From an uncultured Selenomonadales bacterium (GTDB lineage Bacteria > Bacillota > Negativicutes > Selenomonadales > Selenomonadaceae): 6,116 bases of DNA. Below the pieces are notes generated by a model. That model was not told the origin of the DNA, made no database searches, and worked only from the letters and a program-made list of their open reading frames with translations. The translations under genes and the position numbers were made by a program. Shown piece after piece: positions 1 through 6,032 of the stretch. Numbering within the stretch: the first letter of the stretch is position 1; each line of letters opens with the position of its first letter. The stretch spans positions 1 through 6,116 of the forward strand of contig CAMNPA010000084.1 of the NCBI GenBank assembly GCA_946547205.1. The letters run 5' to 3'.

Positions 1-106
1 GTCGACGCCAAAATTCCAACGTCCGCGCAGGTCGGCTCGGCAGCTCTGACGCCCGCACAGTCACAGTCGACGCTCATTCGCCGCATCACGTTCAGGAAGA
101 CGATTC
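1..106. repeat. Exact 106-nt repeat of 3308-3413
   Basis: Bases 1-106 are identical to 3308-3413, both lying in the 3' part of the DUF362 genes and encoding the Cys-rich C-terminal block. Identity ends at base 107 (T against G at 3414), and similarity then continues with scattered differences. The repeat may extend left of the window. Confidence 0.95.
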
Positions 107-899
107 TCTTGCCGAAATAATCACAAGTCGCCTTGCCCGAATCAGCCATGCGCTCCATGAGGTGTTCTTTAAGCGGAAACGTTCCGTCAAACCAATTAAC
201 GTCCTTAGGCGGCATACCGAGCTTGGTGTCGTAGCCGTGAACTTGAACTTTGCCGACGTGCCCGGAAGCCATGCCGATAGCGATGTTTTTCAGTGAACCG
301 CCGAAACCGCCCATTGCGTGCCCTTTGAAGTGCGTCAAGACGATGACCGAATCATAATTGACCAGATGACCGCCCATAGCCACTTCCTTAAGGTGAAAGC
401 CGTTGCGCACGGGAAAATTAACAAAGCCTTCGTCCGCGTCCATGATGTCGACTTCGCAGAAATTCCAGCCGTTGGTTTTAATCGTCGCGAGATGATCTTC
501 CGTCGTGTAGCGTTTGCCGACGTAAAGCGTATTCGTTTCGATGATGTTGGAATTCGGGACTTGCGCTTGAAATTTTTGCACCATGTCGCGCGGCAAAATG
601 TTCGGACCGTTTGGTTCGCCCGTGTGAAGTTTGATTGCAACCTTGCCGAAAATTTCGCCGTTAATCATGTTGTAGAGCTTAATCAAGTGGTCAGCGTCGA
701 TTTTGTCGGTGAAGTAGACTTTTGCCGCCGAGCCGGTGTATTTGGTGCCGGTGACGTTCTTTGAGCCGACGACGGGAGCCGCCTTGAGCTTGAGAATTTT
801 CGGAGCCGCGTGAACGTGCTGCGTGCCGAATTGTCCGACAGTCGCACCGATTGCCGCGACGCCCGCCATTTTGAAAAGATCTCTGCGTGTGATGTCCAT
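1..899 (-). CDS. DUF362 family protein with Tat signal, copy 1 (3' end cut by window edge)
   Basis: Read from ATG at 899, the frame stays open for 299 codons to the window edge. The full-length paralogue at 3142-4197 has 351 residues, so about 50 C-terminal residues are missing. The N-terminus (MDITRRDLFK) is a twin-arginine signal followed by a hydrophobic stretch and a V-H-A cleavage site near residue 31, so export in folded form is predicted. An AAGGAG site lies 8 nt before the ATG and overlaps the TGA of the flavodoxin upstream (13 nt gap). DUF362 proteins are uncharacterised and often described as possible Fe-S proteins. The conserved KGHxxGGFGGSLKNIAIG block (about 192-209) and the C-terminal Cys cluster (C279, C281, C291) are present. 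Residues 28-124 and about 251-299 are identical to copy 2, but the middle differs. Position 210 is Met where copy 2 has Cys209. The family call is firm; the function is unknown. Confidence 0.88.
   Translation of the reverse strand, partial: MDITRRDLFKMAGVAAIGATVGQFGTQHVHAAPKILKLKAAPVVGSKNVTGTKYTGSAAKVYFTDKIDADHLIKLYNMINGEIFGKVAIKLHTGEPNGPNILPRDMVQKFQAQVPNSNIIETNTLYVGKRYTTEDHLATIKTNGWNFCEVDIMDADEGFVNFPVRNGFHLKEVAMGGHLVNYDSVIVLTHFKGHAMGGFGGSLKNIAIGMASGHVGKVQVHGYDTKLGMPPKDVNWFDGTFPLKEHLMERMADSGKATCDYFGKRIVFLNVMRRMSVDCDCAGVRAAEPTCADVGILAS
538..689. repeat. Exact 152-nt repeat of 3836-3987
   Basis: This block encodes part of the conserved N-terminal half of the DUF362 proteins. Mismatches bound it at 537 (T against C at 3835) and 690 (G against A at 3988). 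Beyond 690 the copies continue with only scattered differences through the start codon. Confidence 0.93.
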
Positions 900-912
900 G
901 ATGTTATCTCCT

Positions 913-1428
913 TCAAATTTTATTTTTCAGCCAACGTTCGACCTGCGCGGCAGATTGCCCTGCTTGCGAGCCGTAAATTGCCAGACCGTCACTGACAATC
1001 GCTTTTGGGCAAATTTTTTTTATGTAGCTGACGGAGCCGCCCAAGCCGCTGCCTTCATGCGTGCAGAACGGAAAAATTTTCTTGCCGCCGAAGTCATAAC
1101 GTTCAAGGAAAGTGCTCACTGCCATTGGCGGAATGCTGTACCAAATCGGAAAGCCGAGAAAAATTTTGTCGTAGTCGTCGATGCTGTCAAGGTAGCGTTT
1201 CAATTCGGGACGAGCCTTTTGCTGAATCTCGACCTTCGCGACGTTGGTGCATTCGGTGTAGTCGACGGGATAATCTTTCACGGTGTCAATCTCGAACAGT
1301 TCGCCGCCGACAGAACGTTGAATCATCTCCGCGACAATTTCAGTGTTGCCCTTCGCCAAATTTTTTATCGCGCCGCTGACGTAATTGAGACCTTTGCGCG
1401 AGTAATAGGCGATTAAAATTTTTGACAT
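913..1428 (-). CDS. Flavodoxin family protein, cytoplasmic (171 aa)
   Basis: This is a small FMN-binding electron carrier of the Flavodoxin_4 type. It opens directly with the first beta strand (MSKILIAYYS), so there is no export signal, unlike the paralogue at 4212-4817. The phosphate loop region is S10-R-K-G followed by a short insertion and KGNTEIVAEM (26-35). The paralogue has SRTG, so a Thr of the FMN phosphate loop is replaced by Lys12 here. Other family marks are GGELFEI (41-47), YPxDYTEC (53-60), FLGFPIWYS (90-98, flavin-stacking aromatics), YDFGGKK (111-117) and FCTHEGSGLG (121-130). The start is supported by GAGGAG placed 8 nt upstream. The gap from the acetyltransferase stop is 12 nt, and the next gene, DUF362 copy 1, follows after 13 nt, so it is co-transcribed. 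The redox partner is not evident. The DUF362 protein is the best candidate by adjacency, although it carries an export signal and this flavodoxin does not. Confidence 0.93.
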   Translation of the reverse strand: MSKILIAYYSRKGLNYVSGAIKNLAKGNTEIVAEMIQRSVGGELFEIDTVKDYPVDYTECTNVAKVEIQQKARPELKRYLDSIDDYDKIFLGFPIWYSIPPMAVSTFLERYDFGGKKIFPFCTHEGSGLGGSVSYIKKICPKAIVSDGLAIYGSQAGQSAAQVERWLKNKI

Positions 1429-1440
1429 GCTGTCAGCTCC

Positions 1441-2001
1441 TCAATCAATGATTTTTATGACGCGTGCAGGATTTCCGACGGCGACGGCGTTATCGGGAAT
1501 GTCTTTCGTGACGATTGAGCCTGTGCCGACAATCGCGTTTTCGCCAATCGTAACGCCGGGCAAAATGCTCACTCTTGCGCCAATCCACGCGTTCTTTTTG
1601 ATGACAATCTCTTTGGTGAAAATGACGCGGATATTTTTTGGCTCGTGATTAACGGTGAGAAGCGCGACTTCCGGCCCTAACATCACGCCGTCTTCAATCG
1701 TGACGGTGCCGACTGACATCACAGTTAAGCCGTGGTTGGCGAAAACATTTTTGCCGAGAAACATTCTGCAAGCGCAATCAATTTGAAATGGCGGCGTCAA
1801 AAAATTCGTCGCGTCGAAGTTGCCGTTGAATAATTCGCGCTCAAGTTCCCAAATCTTTTGCTGCTCATCGGGATCAGTCGAATTAATCAGCCAACACAAA
1901 TGCCGACAACGTTTGAATTCGCCGTGAGCCTCGCGCACATAATCGGCGTCATTCAAAACGTGATACGATTTGCCCGCCCGAAGATTTTCAAATACGTTCA
2001 T
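1441..2001 (-). CDS. Maltose/galactoside O-acetyltransferase-type hexapeptide transferase
   Basis: This 186-residue protein is of the LacA/Maa/NodL class, which transfers acetyl from acetyl-CoA to a sugar hydroxyl in the cytoplasm. Residues 5-58 form the helical N-terminal Mac-type domain (ENLRAGKSYHV). Residues about 85-185 form a left-handed beta helix of hexapeptide repeats (VTIEDGVMLG, WIGARVSILPGVTIGENAIVGTGSIV). H119 in TVNHEPKNI aligns with the catalytic His of LacA, and N89 in NVFANHGLTV aligns with its conserved Asn, so it looks catalytically intact. The ATG at 2001 shares its A with the TGA of the esterase (TGATG), which is typical of translational coupling. A GTG at 2004 in the same frame would add one residue, and the AAAGGA site is 8 nt from the GTG and 11 nt from the ATG. 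The acceptor is unknown. Its place after a secreted esterase is suggestive, but the two probably act in different compartments. Confidence 0.92.
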   Translation of the reverse strand: MNVFENLRAGKSYHVLNDADYVREAHGEFKRCRHLCWLINSTDPDEQQKIWELERELFNGNFDATNFLTPPFQIDCACRMFLGKNVFANHGLTVMSVGTVTIEDGVMLGPEVALLTVNHEPKNIRVIFTKEIVIKKNAWIGARVSILPGVTIGENAIVGTGSIVTKDIPDNAVAVGNPARVIKIID

Positions 2002-3107
2002 CACTTATCAAGTCCTTTCGATTTAAGCCAAGCAAGTGCCAGTTTCATAATTTCTTCGTTGTTCCGTTCTTGCATCAGAAAGTGCGAATTGCCGGTTATT
2101 CCGATGTCCGGCAAGTGTACAAGCGTTGCATCGCCACCGTGTCTATTAATTGCGGCTACGAATTGTTCAGCCATGGCGTATTCCGTGCCCCATTTATCTT
2201 CGCCAACATTTTCCGAGCCAATTTTGATGTAGTCGCCGTAATAGAGGACGATCGGTATCTTGGTGAGCTTTAGAAAATCATTCATCGGAACGCCCATGGC
2301 AGAGGCAGACAGTGCCTTGAAACGCGCGTCGGTAATTTTAGGCATTTCCGTTTCCGGGAAAACAAACGGAGTGCCGCCCGGTTCGTAGGAAATAATCGCT
2401 TTGACTTTATCCGTGCGAATAGCCGTTCGCCAGCCGATAGTACCGCCCATGCTGTGTGTGATTAAAATCGCGCCGTCTTTTTGCCGGTTCACCAACTCGG
2501 CAAGAACGTCGGCGTTCAAATCATTATCCAAAGGACCGGAGCCAATCGTCCAGCTCTGCTGAAAAGCTTGATAATTTTTTTCGCCTTTAGGGAATTGTGC
2601 ATTGGGAACTGGATTTCCCGCCGCGTCGTAATGACCGATACGACTCAGCACATAAAGGGTCTTGTCGCCGTACATGGGATTGCTTGCCCAAGGTGTATCT
2701 GGAGTTACCGCCTCAGTGGAGAGATTAGCCTCGCCGCTACGTGGTTGGTCAACCAAATAAACCGAATAACCGGCACGCAAGAACATGGTATTAAATCCTT
2801 CGCGACCGTCGGGCCCGGATTCCCAAGTGCGTTTCGACTGCGCTCCACCGTGTTGAAAAATAAGAGGCAACTTTTTGGCGCGGACAGGCTTTTGATATTC
2901 CACATAGGCAAAATCACCATAAGCCCGTTGTCCGTCTTCCGCCACGAAGTTTTCTTGCGAAAATTTTCCGGGACGTTCTTTATATTTGCCGCCCACAGTG
3001 AAAGAGCCCTGCTCTTGAATCACAATCGGTTTTGCCGCGTCGACGACGTTGAAACTTCCCAACGCGATTAATCCTGCCGCCACTGCTGCCAAAAATTTTT
3101 TCCGCAT
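2001..3107 (-). CDS. Secreted alpha/beta hydrolase, esterase 713-like
   Basis: This 368-residue protein has a Sec signal peptide (MRKKFLAAVAAGLIALGSF, cleavage V-D-A near residue 24), so it acts in the periplasm or outside. The body resembles, from memory, the Alcaligenes esterase 713 family. Shared marks are QGSFTVGG (33-40), FQHGG (84-88), TWESGPDGREG (94-104), the nucleophile elbow THSMGG with Ser219, YEPGG with Glu242 as likely acid, YYGDYI (289-294) and GNSHFLMQERNN (339-350) with His342. That family uses a Ser/Glu/His triad with the acid after strand 6, and all three residues are present. The elbow has Thr where GxSxG has its first Gly. The frame extends to 3155, inside the DUF362 gene, but the start at 3107 is chosen because AGGAG (3118-3122) lies 10 nt upstream and a signal peptide begins exactly there. 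The substrate is unknown. It is coupled to the acetyltransferase by a TGATG overlap. Confidence 0.92.
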   Translation of the reverse strand: MRKKFLAAVAAGLIALGSFNVVDAAKPIVIQEQGSFTVGGKYKERPGKFSQENFVAEDGQRAYGDFAYVEYQKPVRAKKLPLIFQHGGAQSKRTWESGPDGREGFNTMFLRAGYSVYLVDQPRSGEANLSTEAVTPDTPWASNPMYGDKTLYVLSRIGHYDAAGNPVPNAQFPKGEKNYQAFQQSWTIGSGPLDNDLNADVLAELVNRQKDGAILITHSMGGTIGWRTAIRTDKVKAIISYEPGGTPFVFPETEMPKITDARFKALSASAMGVPMNDFLKLTKIPIVLYYGDYIKIGSENVGEDKWGTEYAMAEQFVAAINRHGGDATLVHLPDIGITGNSHFLMQERNNEEIMKLALAWLKSKGLDK

Positions 3108-3141
3108 AAAGTTTTGTCTCCTATCAAAAATCTTCGCCGCC

Positions 3142-4197
3142 TCAATCGACGCCAATCAGTTCATATTGAGTGTTGCCCATTTTGTGTTCAGCCATTGCGG
3201 AAAGTTGCCGCAAGCCGTGACGTGATTCGATGCGCTCTCGCAAGTCCGCGCTGTCGGGTGCAGAATAAACCAAATCGCAACACGCTTGGTCTATCGCAAG
3301 AATATCTGTCGACGCCAAAATTCCAACGTCCGCGCAGGTCGGCTCGGCAGCTCTGACGCCCGCACAGTCACAGTCGACGCTCATTCGCCGCATCACGTTC
3401 AGGAAGACGATTCGTTTGCCGAAATAATCACAAGTCGCCTTGCCCGAATCAGCCATATTCTCCATAAACGTCTCGTACTCGTCCATTGAGCCGTCATGCC
3501 AATCAGTCGCAGCGGGCGGAGTAGTTTTTTTGAAATTATGTACTTGTCGCTTGCCGATTTGTCCGCCTGCACAGCCGATGGCGATATTTTTCAGACTGCC
3601 GCCGAATCCGCCGCTCGCGTGCCCTTTGAAATGCGTCAAGACAATCAGCGAATCATAATCGACGAGAGTCTTGCCCATTGAAACTTCGGGCAAATGGAAA
3701 TAATCTCTGACAGGCAACGAAATTTCACCGTCCGCGTCCATGATGTCCACGTCGCAAAATGTCCAGCCGTTTACTTGCAAAGTCTCGCGATGTTTTGCCG
3801 TAGAATCGCGGTCGCCGGGATACATTGTATTCGTCTCGATGATGTTGGAATTCGGGACTTGCGCTTGAAATTTTTGCACCATGTCGCGCGGCAAAATGTT
3901 CGGACCGTTTGGTTCGCCCGTGTGAAGTTTGATTGCAACCTTGCCGAAAATTTCGCCGTTAATCATGTTGTAGAGCTTAATCAAGTGATCAGCGTCGATT
4001 TTGTCGGTGAAGTAAACTTTTGCCGCCGAGCCGGTGTATTTGGTGCCCGTGACGTTTTTTGAGCCGACGACCGGAGCCGCCTTGAGCTTGAGAATTTTCG
4101 GAGCCGCGTGAACGTGATGAATGCCGCTTTGCCCGGCAGTCAAACCGATTGCCGCGACGCCTGCCATCTTGAAAAGATCTCTGCGTGTGATGTCCAT
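3142..4197 (-). CDS. DUF362 family protein with Tat signal, copy 2 (complete, 351 aa)
   Basis: This is the complete member of the pair. MDITRRDLFK is a twin-arginine motif, followed by a hydrophobic region and a V29-H30-A31 cleavage site, so Tat export of a folded and possibly cofactor-loaded protein is predicted. The family core is LHTGEPNGPN (91-100), LIVLTHFKGHASGGFGGSLK (184-203) and a C-terminal block, DCDCAG (275-280), C288, VGILASTD (291-298), AIDQACCDLV (301-310). Eight cysteines (148, 209, 256, 276, 278, 288, 306, 307) make a metal or Fe-S site plausible; this is inference. AAGGAG lies 8 nt before the ATG. The Tat flavodoxin ends 14 nt upstream and the esterase starts 34 nt downstream, so it sits inside the operon. 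Parts of the gene are identical at DNA level to copy 1, and residues about 125-247 are not. The biochemical function of the family is not established. Confidence 0.93.
   Translation of the reverse strand: MDITRRDLFKMAGVAAIGLTAGQSGIHHVHAAPKILKLKAAPVVGSKNVTGTKYTGSAAKVYFTDKIDADHLIKLYNMINGEIFGKVAIKLHTGEPNGPNILPRDMVQKFQAQVPNSNIIETNTMYPGDRDSTAKHRETLQVNGWTFCDVDIMDADGEISLPVRDYFHLPEVSMGKTLVDYDSLIVLTHFKGHASGGFGGSLKNIAIGCAGGQIGKRQVHNFKKTTPPAATDWHDGSMDEYETFMENMADSGKATCDYFGKRIVFLNVMRRMSVDCDCAGVRAAEPTCADVGILASTDILAIDQACCDLVYSAPDSADLRERIESRHGLRQLSAMAEHKMGNTQYELIGVD
3308..3413. repeat. Second copy of the 106-nt repeat at 1-106
   Basis: This is the partner of 1-106, inside the complete DUF362 gene. It is in the same orientation at a distance of 3307 nt, so it is a direct repeat that could recombine or confuse assembly. 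Confidence 0.95.
3836..3987. repeat. Second copy of the 152-nt repeat at 538-689
   Basis: This is the direct-repeat partner in the complete DUF362 gene. The offset is 3298 nt here against 3307 nt for the other block; the 9-nt shift reflects three extra codons in the divergent middle of copy 1. Confidence 0.93.
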
Positions 4198-4211
4198 GAT
4201 GTTTTCTCCTT

Positions 4212-4817
4212 TTATAAGCCGAGCCGTTTCAAATTGGCGACGACGATTGCTTCAGCTTCCGAACGATTGTTCTGCGCGACAGAGCCTCTGATTGCAAAAC
4301 CTTTGAGCACCTGCGCGGACGGGCACGTCAAAGAAATTGTCTGGTCGGTGCTTGAAAGTCCGCTGCCGCCGTGTGTGCAGAACGGAACGATTTTCTTGCC
4401 GCCGAAGTCGTAGCGTTTAAGGAACGTCTCGACAATCTGCGGATAAGCTCCGTACCAAATCGGATAGCCGATAAAAATCATCGTGTAGTGCGAAAAATTT
4501 TCCACGTCGCCGACAAAAGCCGGTTGAGCTTTGGTAGCCTTCTCGCGGCTTGCAATGCGTTTGCAGTCTTCGTAGCCGACAGGATACGGCGTGACAGGTT
4601 TAATCTCGAACAAGTTGCCGCCGACTTTTTGAGCGATAATCTCCGCGACAATCGCCGTGTTGCCTTTGCTGATGGTGCCGAGTCCGTATTCTTCGCCTGT
4701 GCGCGAAAAGTAAGCGACCAAAATTTTTTCACTCGTCGCGGCGTCAACTCGTCCGAATGACAGCAATAAACCCGTCGTGCCCGCAAGCTTGATAAAATTT
4801 CTGCGCGTCATGTTCAC
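4212..4817 (-). CDS. Flavodoxin with Tat export signal (201 aa)
   Basis: A Flavodoxin_4-type domain (about residues 30-201) is preceded by a signal sequence. The N-terminus MNMTRRNFIK is a near-consensus twin-arginine motif, followed by LAGTTGLLLSF and a V24-D25-A26 cleavage site, so an FMN-loaded, folded flavodoxin is predicted to be exported. The domain shows YFSRTGEEYGLG (36-47), KGNTAIVAEI (51-60), GGNLFEI (66-72), FIGYPIWYG (115-123), YDFGGKK (136-142) and FCTHGGSGL (146-154). The start is chosen as GTG at 4817 because GGGAG (4826-4830) is 8 nt away; the ATG at 4811 (199 aa) would be 14 nt away. The frame runs open much further upstream, but that stretch is antisense to sbcD. It is the first gene of the operon, 14 nt before DUF362 copy 2, and is preceded by a clear promoter. 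The start choice is less sure than the gene. Confidence 0.92.
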   Translation of the reverse strand: MNMTRRNFIKLAGTTGLLLSFGRVDAATSEKILVAYFSRTGEEYGLGTISKGNTAIVAEIIAQKVGGNLFEIKPVTPYPVGYEDCKRIASREKATKAQPAFVGDVENFSHYTMIFIGYPIWYGAYPQIVETFLKRYDFGGKKIVPFCTHGGSGLSSTDQTISLTCPSAQVLKGFAIRGSVAQNNRSEAEAIVVANLKRLGL

Positions 4818-4848
4818 GTCAATCACTCCCGAAATTTTCTCGACGCTG

Positions 4849-4879
4849 ATTATAAGCCGTTGAGTCGGCTCTAAGTAAA
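4849..4879 (-). promoter_or_regulatory. Promoter of the flavodoxin/DUF362 operon
   Basis: On the minus strand a perfect TATAAT (4854-4849) is preceded by TTTACT (4879-4874, four of six bases of TTGACA) with a 19-nt spacer. The spacing is longer than the ideal 17 nt, so the promoter may be weak without an activator. Transcription would start near 4842, leaving a leader of about 25 nt before the GTG of the Tat flavodoxin. Confidence 0.5.
4855..4870. promoter_or_regulatory. 16-bp inverted repeat in the promoter spacer, candidate operator
   Basis: AGCCG-ttgagt-CGGCT has perfect 5-bp arms around 6 bases. It abuts the minus-strand -10 directly and fills most of the 19-nt spacer. A dyad in a stretched 19-nt spacer is the arrangement used by MerR-family regulators, but any dimeric repressor would also fit. 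No regulator gene is in the window. Confidence 0.4.
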
Positions 4880-4913
4880 TACTTGGCAAAAAAATTTTTA
4901 TCGTCATCGAATG

Positions 4914-4922
4914 TGATATAAT
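4914..4922 (+). promoter_or_regulatory. Extended -10 promoter of sbcD
   Basis: TGaTATAAT is a perfect -10 hexamer (4917-4922) with the TG extension one base upstream. No good -35 is seen at 16-18 nt (only TTTTTA at 4895-4900), which the extended -10 can compensate for. It lies about 30 nt before the sbcD start codon. Confidence 0.6.
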
Positions 4923-4952
4923 TGCTGCAAAATTTTTGGAGGCGATTTTTTT

Positions 4953-6032
4953 ATGAGACTGCTGCACACCGCCGATTGGCACCTGGGCAAAACGTTCAAA
5001 GGTCAACCGCTGCTCGACGACCAAAAATTTATTCTCGACGAAATTTTTCACGTCATTGCCGCTGAAAAGATCGATGCGATTTTGATTGCCGGCGATATTT
5101 ACGACCGAGCTGTTCCGCCGATTGATGCCGTTGATTTGTTTGACGAAACGCTCAACCGTCTTGCCGAAAAAAATTTGCCGACGCTGATTGTCGCGGGCAA
5201 CCACGACAGCGCGACGCGTTTGAATTTCGGCAGCAAACTTTTTGAGCGGCAAAAAATTTTCATCGCGTCGAAAGTCAACGTCGCGCCCGTAACCGTCCCG
5301 ATTGATGACGACTTCGGCAAAATTTATTTCACGTTGTTGCCGTTCGCCGAGCCTGTTGTACTCACCGCAATGATAAATTCTGCGCGGCAAAAAATTCCGT
5401 CGGGCAAAAGAAGCGTCGCGGTTGCTCATGCATTTTTGACAGGCGGCATTGAATCCGATTCGGAACGCAAATTCGTCGGCGGCACTTCAAACGTCGACGC
5501 GAAAATTTTCAACGGCTATGATTACGTCGCGCTTGGTCATCTTCATCGTCCGCAAAAAATTTCTGCTGAAAATATTCGATACGCGGGCTCTCCGCTGAAA
5601 TATTCCTTCGACGAGGCGACGCATAAAAAATCCGTCACGGTTGTCAATTTGAATGCGAAAGGCTTTGTCGACGTGGAAAAAATTCCGCTCACTGCGCGCC
5701 GAGATGTTCGCATTGTCACGGGCACGCTTGCCGAACTCAAAAAATTTCCGCGCACCGAAGATTACATTCACGCACGCCTTACCAAACGAGAGATTAACGC
5801 TCAAGATAAGCTTGCCGACGTTTTCCCGAACCTGTTGAGCATTGAATTTGTCCTGCCGCAAGAAATTTCAATCGGCAACACGACGACGACTGCTCCGCGT
5901 GAAGGCGGCTCGACGCTCGATTATTTTGCGGATTTTTTTGCTGAACAGACAGGCGAAACTTTGAACGACGATTATCGGGCGGCAATGCGGAATTTGTTGA
6001 TTGAACTTGCTCGCGACGAAAGAGAGACTTGA
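4953..6032 (+). CDS. sbcD: SbcD-type nuclease (Mre11 family) subunit
   Basis: This 359-residue metallophosphoesterase forms, with the SbcC ATPase, a complex that cleaves DNA hairpins and processes double-strand ends in the cytoplasm. All Mre11 phosphoesterase motifs are present: D8-W-H10 (ADWHLGK), G47-D48, GNHD (82-85), H159 (VAHAF), and GHLH (195-198), which bind two metals (Mn in characterised members). Residues about 1-245 are the nuclease domain, followed by the smaller capping and C-terminal region that contacts SbcC. The length is slightly below the usual 370-400, with no internal break visible. The ATG at 4953 follows GGAGG (4938-4942) with 10 nt spacing. It is divergent from the flavodoxin operon and functionally unrelated to it. 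sbcC would normally follow, but the sequence past the stop is disrupted at the window end. Confidence 0.97.
   Translation: MRLLHTADWHLGKTFKGQPLLDDQKFILDEIFHVIAAEKIDAILIAGDIYDRAVPPIDAVDLFDETLNRLAEKNLPTLIVAGNHDSATRLNFGSKLFERQKIFIASKVNVAPVTVPIDDDFGKIYFTLLPFAEPVVLTAMINSARQKIPSGKRSVAVAHAFLTGGIESDSERKFVGGTSNVDAKIFNGYDYVALGHLHRPQKISAENIRYAGSPLKYSFDEATHKKSVTVVNLNAKGFVDVEKIPLTARRDVRIVTGTLAELKKFPRTEDYIHARLTKREINAQDKLADVFPNLLSIEFVLPQEISIGNTTTTAPREGGSTLDYFADFFAEQTGETLNDDYRAAMRNLLIELARDERET
5908..5965 (+). repeat. sbcD-internal segment duplicated at the window end
   Basis: These 58 bases, coding for about residues 319-338 of SbcD, recur exactly at 6059-6116. In this copy the reading frame is intact and the sequence fits SbcD, so this is the native copy. 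Confidence 0.95.

Noticed and set aside
318..764. Plus-strand open frame of 148 codons, with a related one at 3694-4062
   Set aside because: Both are antisense to the DUF362 genes, and they resemble each other only because those genes are paralogues. Codon patterns and homology support the minus strand.
823..1416. Plus-strand open frame of 197 codons
   Set aside because: It is the antisense shadow of the flavodoxin gene at 913-1428, with no recognisable protein and no suitable start context.
2481..3071. Plus-strand open frame of 196 codons
   Set aside because: It is antisense to the esterase, which has a full set of catalytic motifs.
3108..3155. Longer start for the esterase at 3155
   Set aside because: It would put 16 unconserved residues before a good signal peptide and overlap the DUF362 gene; the ribosome binding site at 3118-3122 fits the start at 3107.
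1..4197. The direct repeats as insertion-sequence or transposon ends flanking the operon
   Set aside because: The repeats are coding parts of paralogous DUF362 genes, not terminal repeats, and no transposase or integrase is present.
4818..5429. Upstream extension of the Tat flavodoxin frame, giving a 405-residue protein
   Set aside because: The extension is antisense to sbcD, which is a clear conserved gene, and crosses the promoter region. A GTG with a well-placed GGGAG and a Tat signal marks the true start at 4817.
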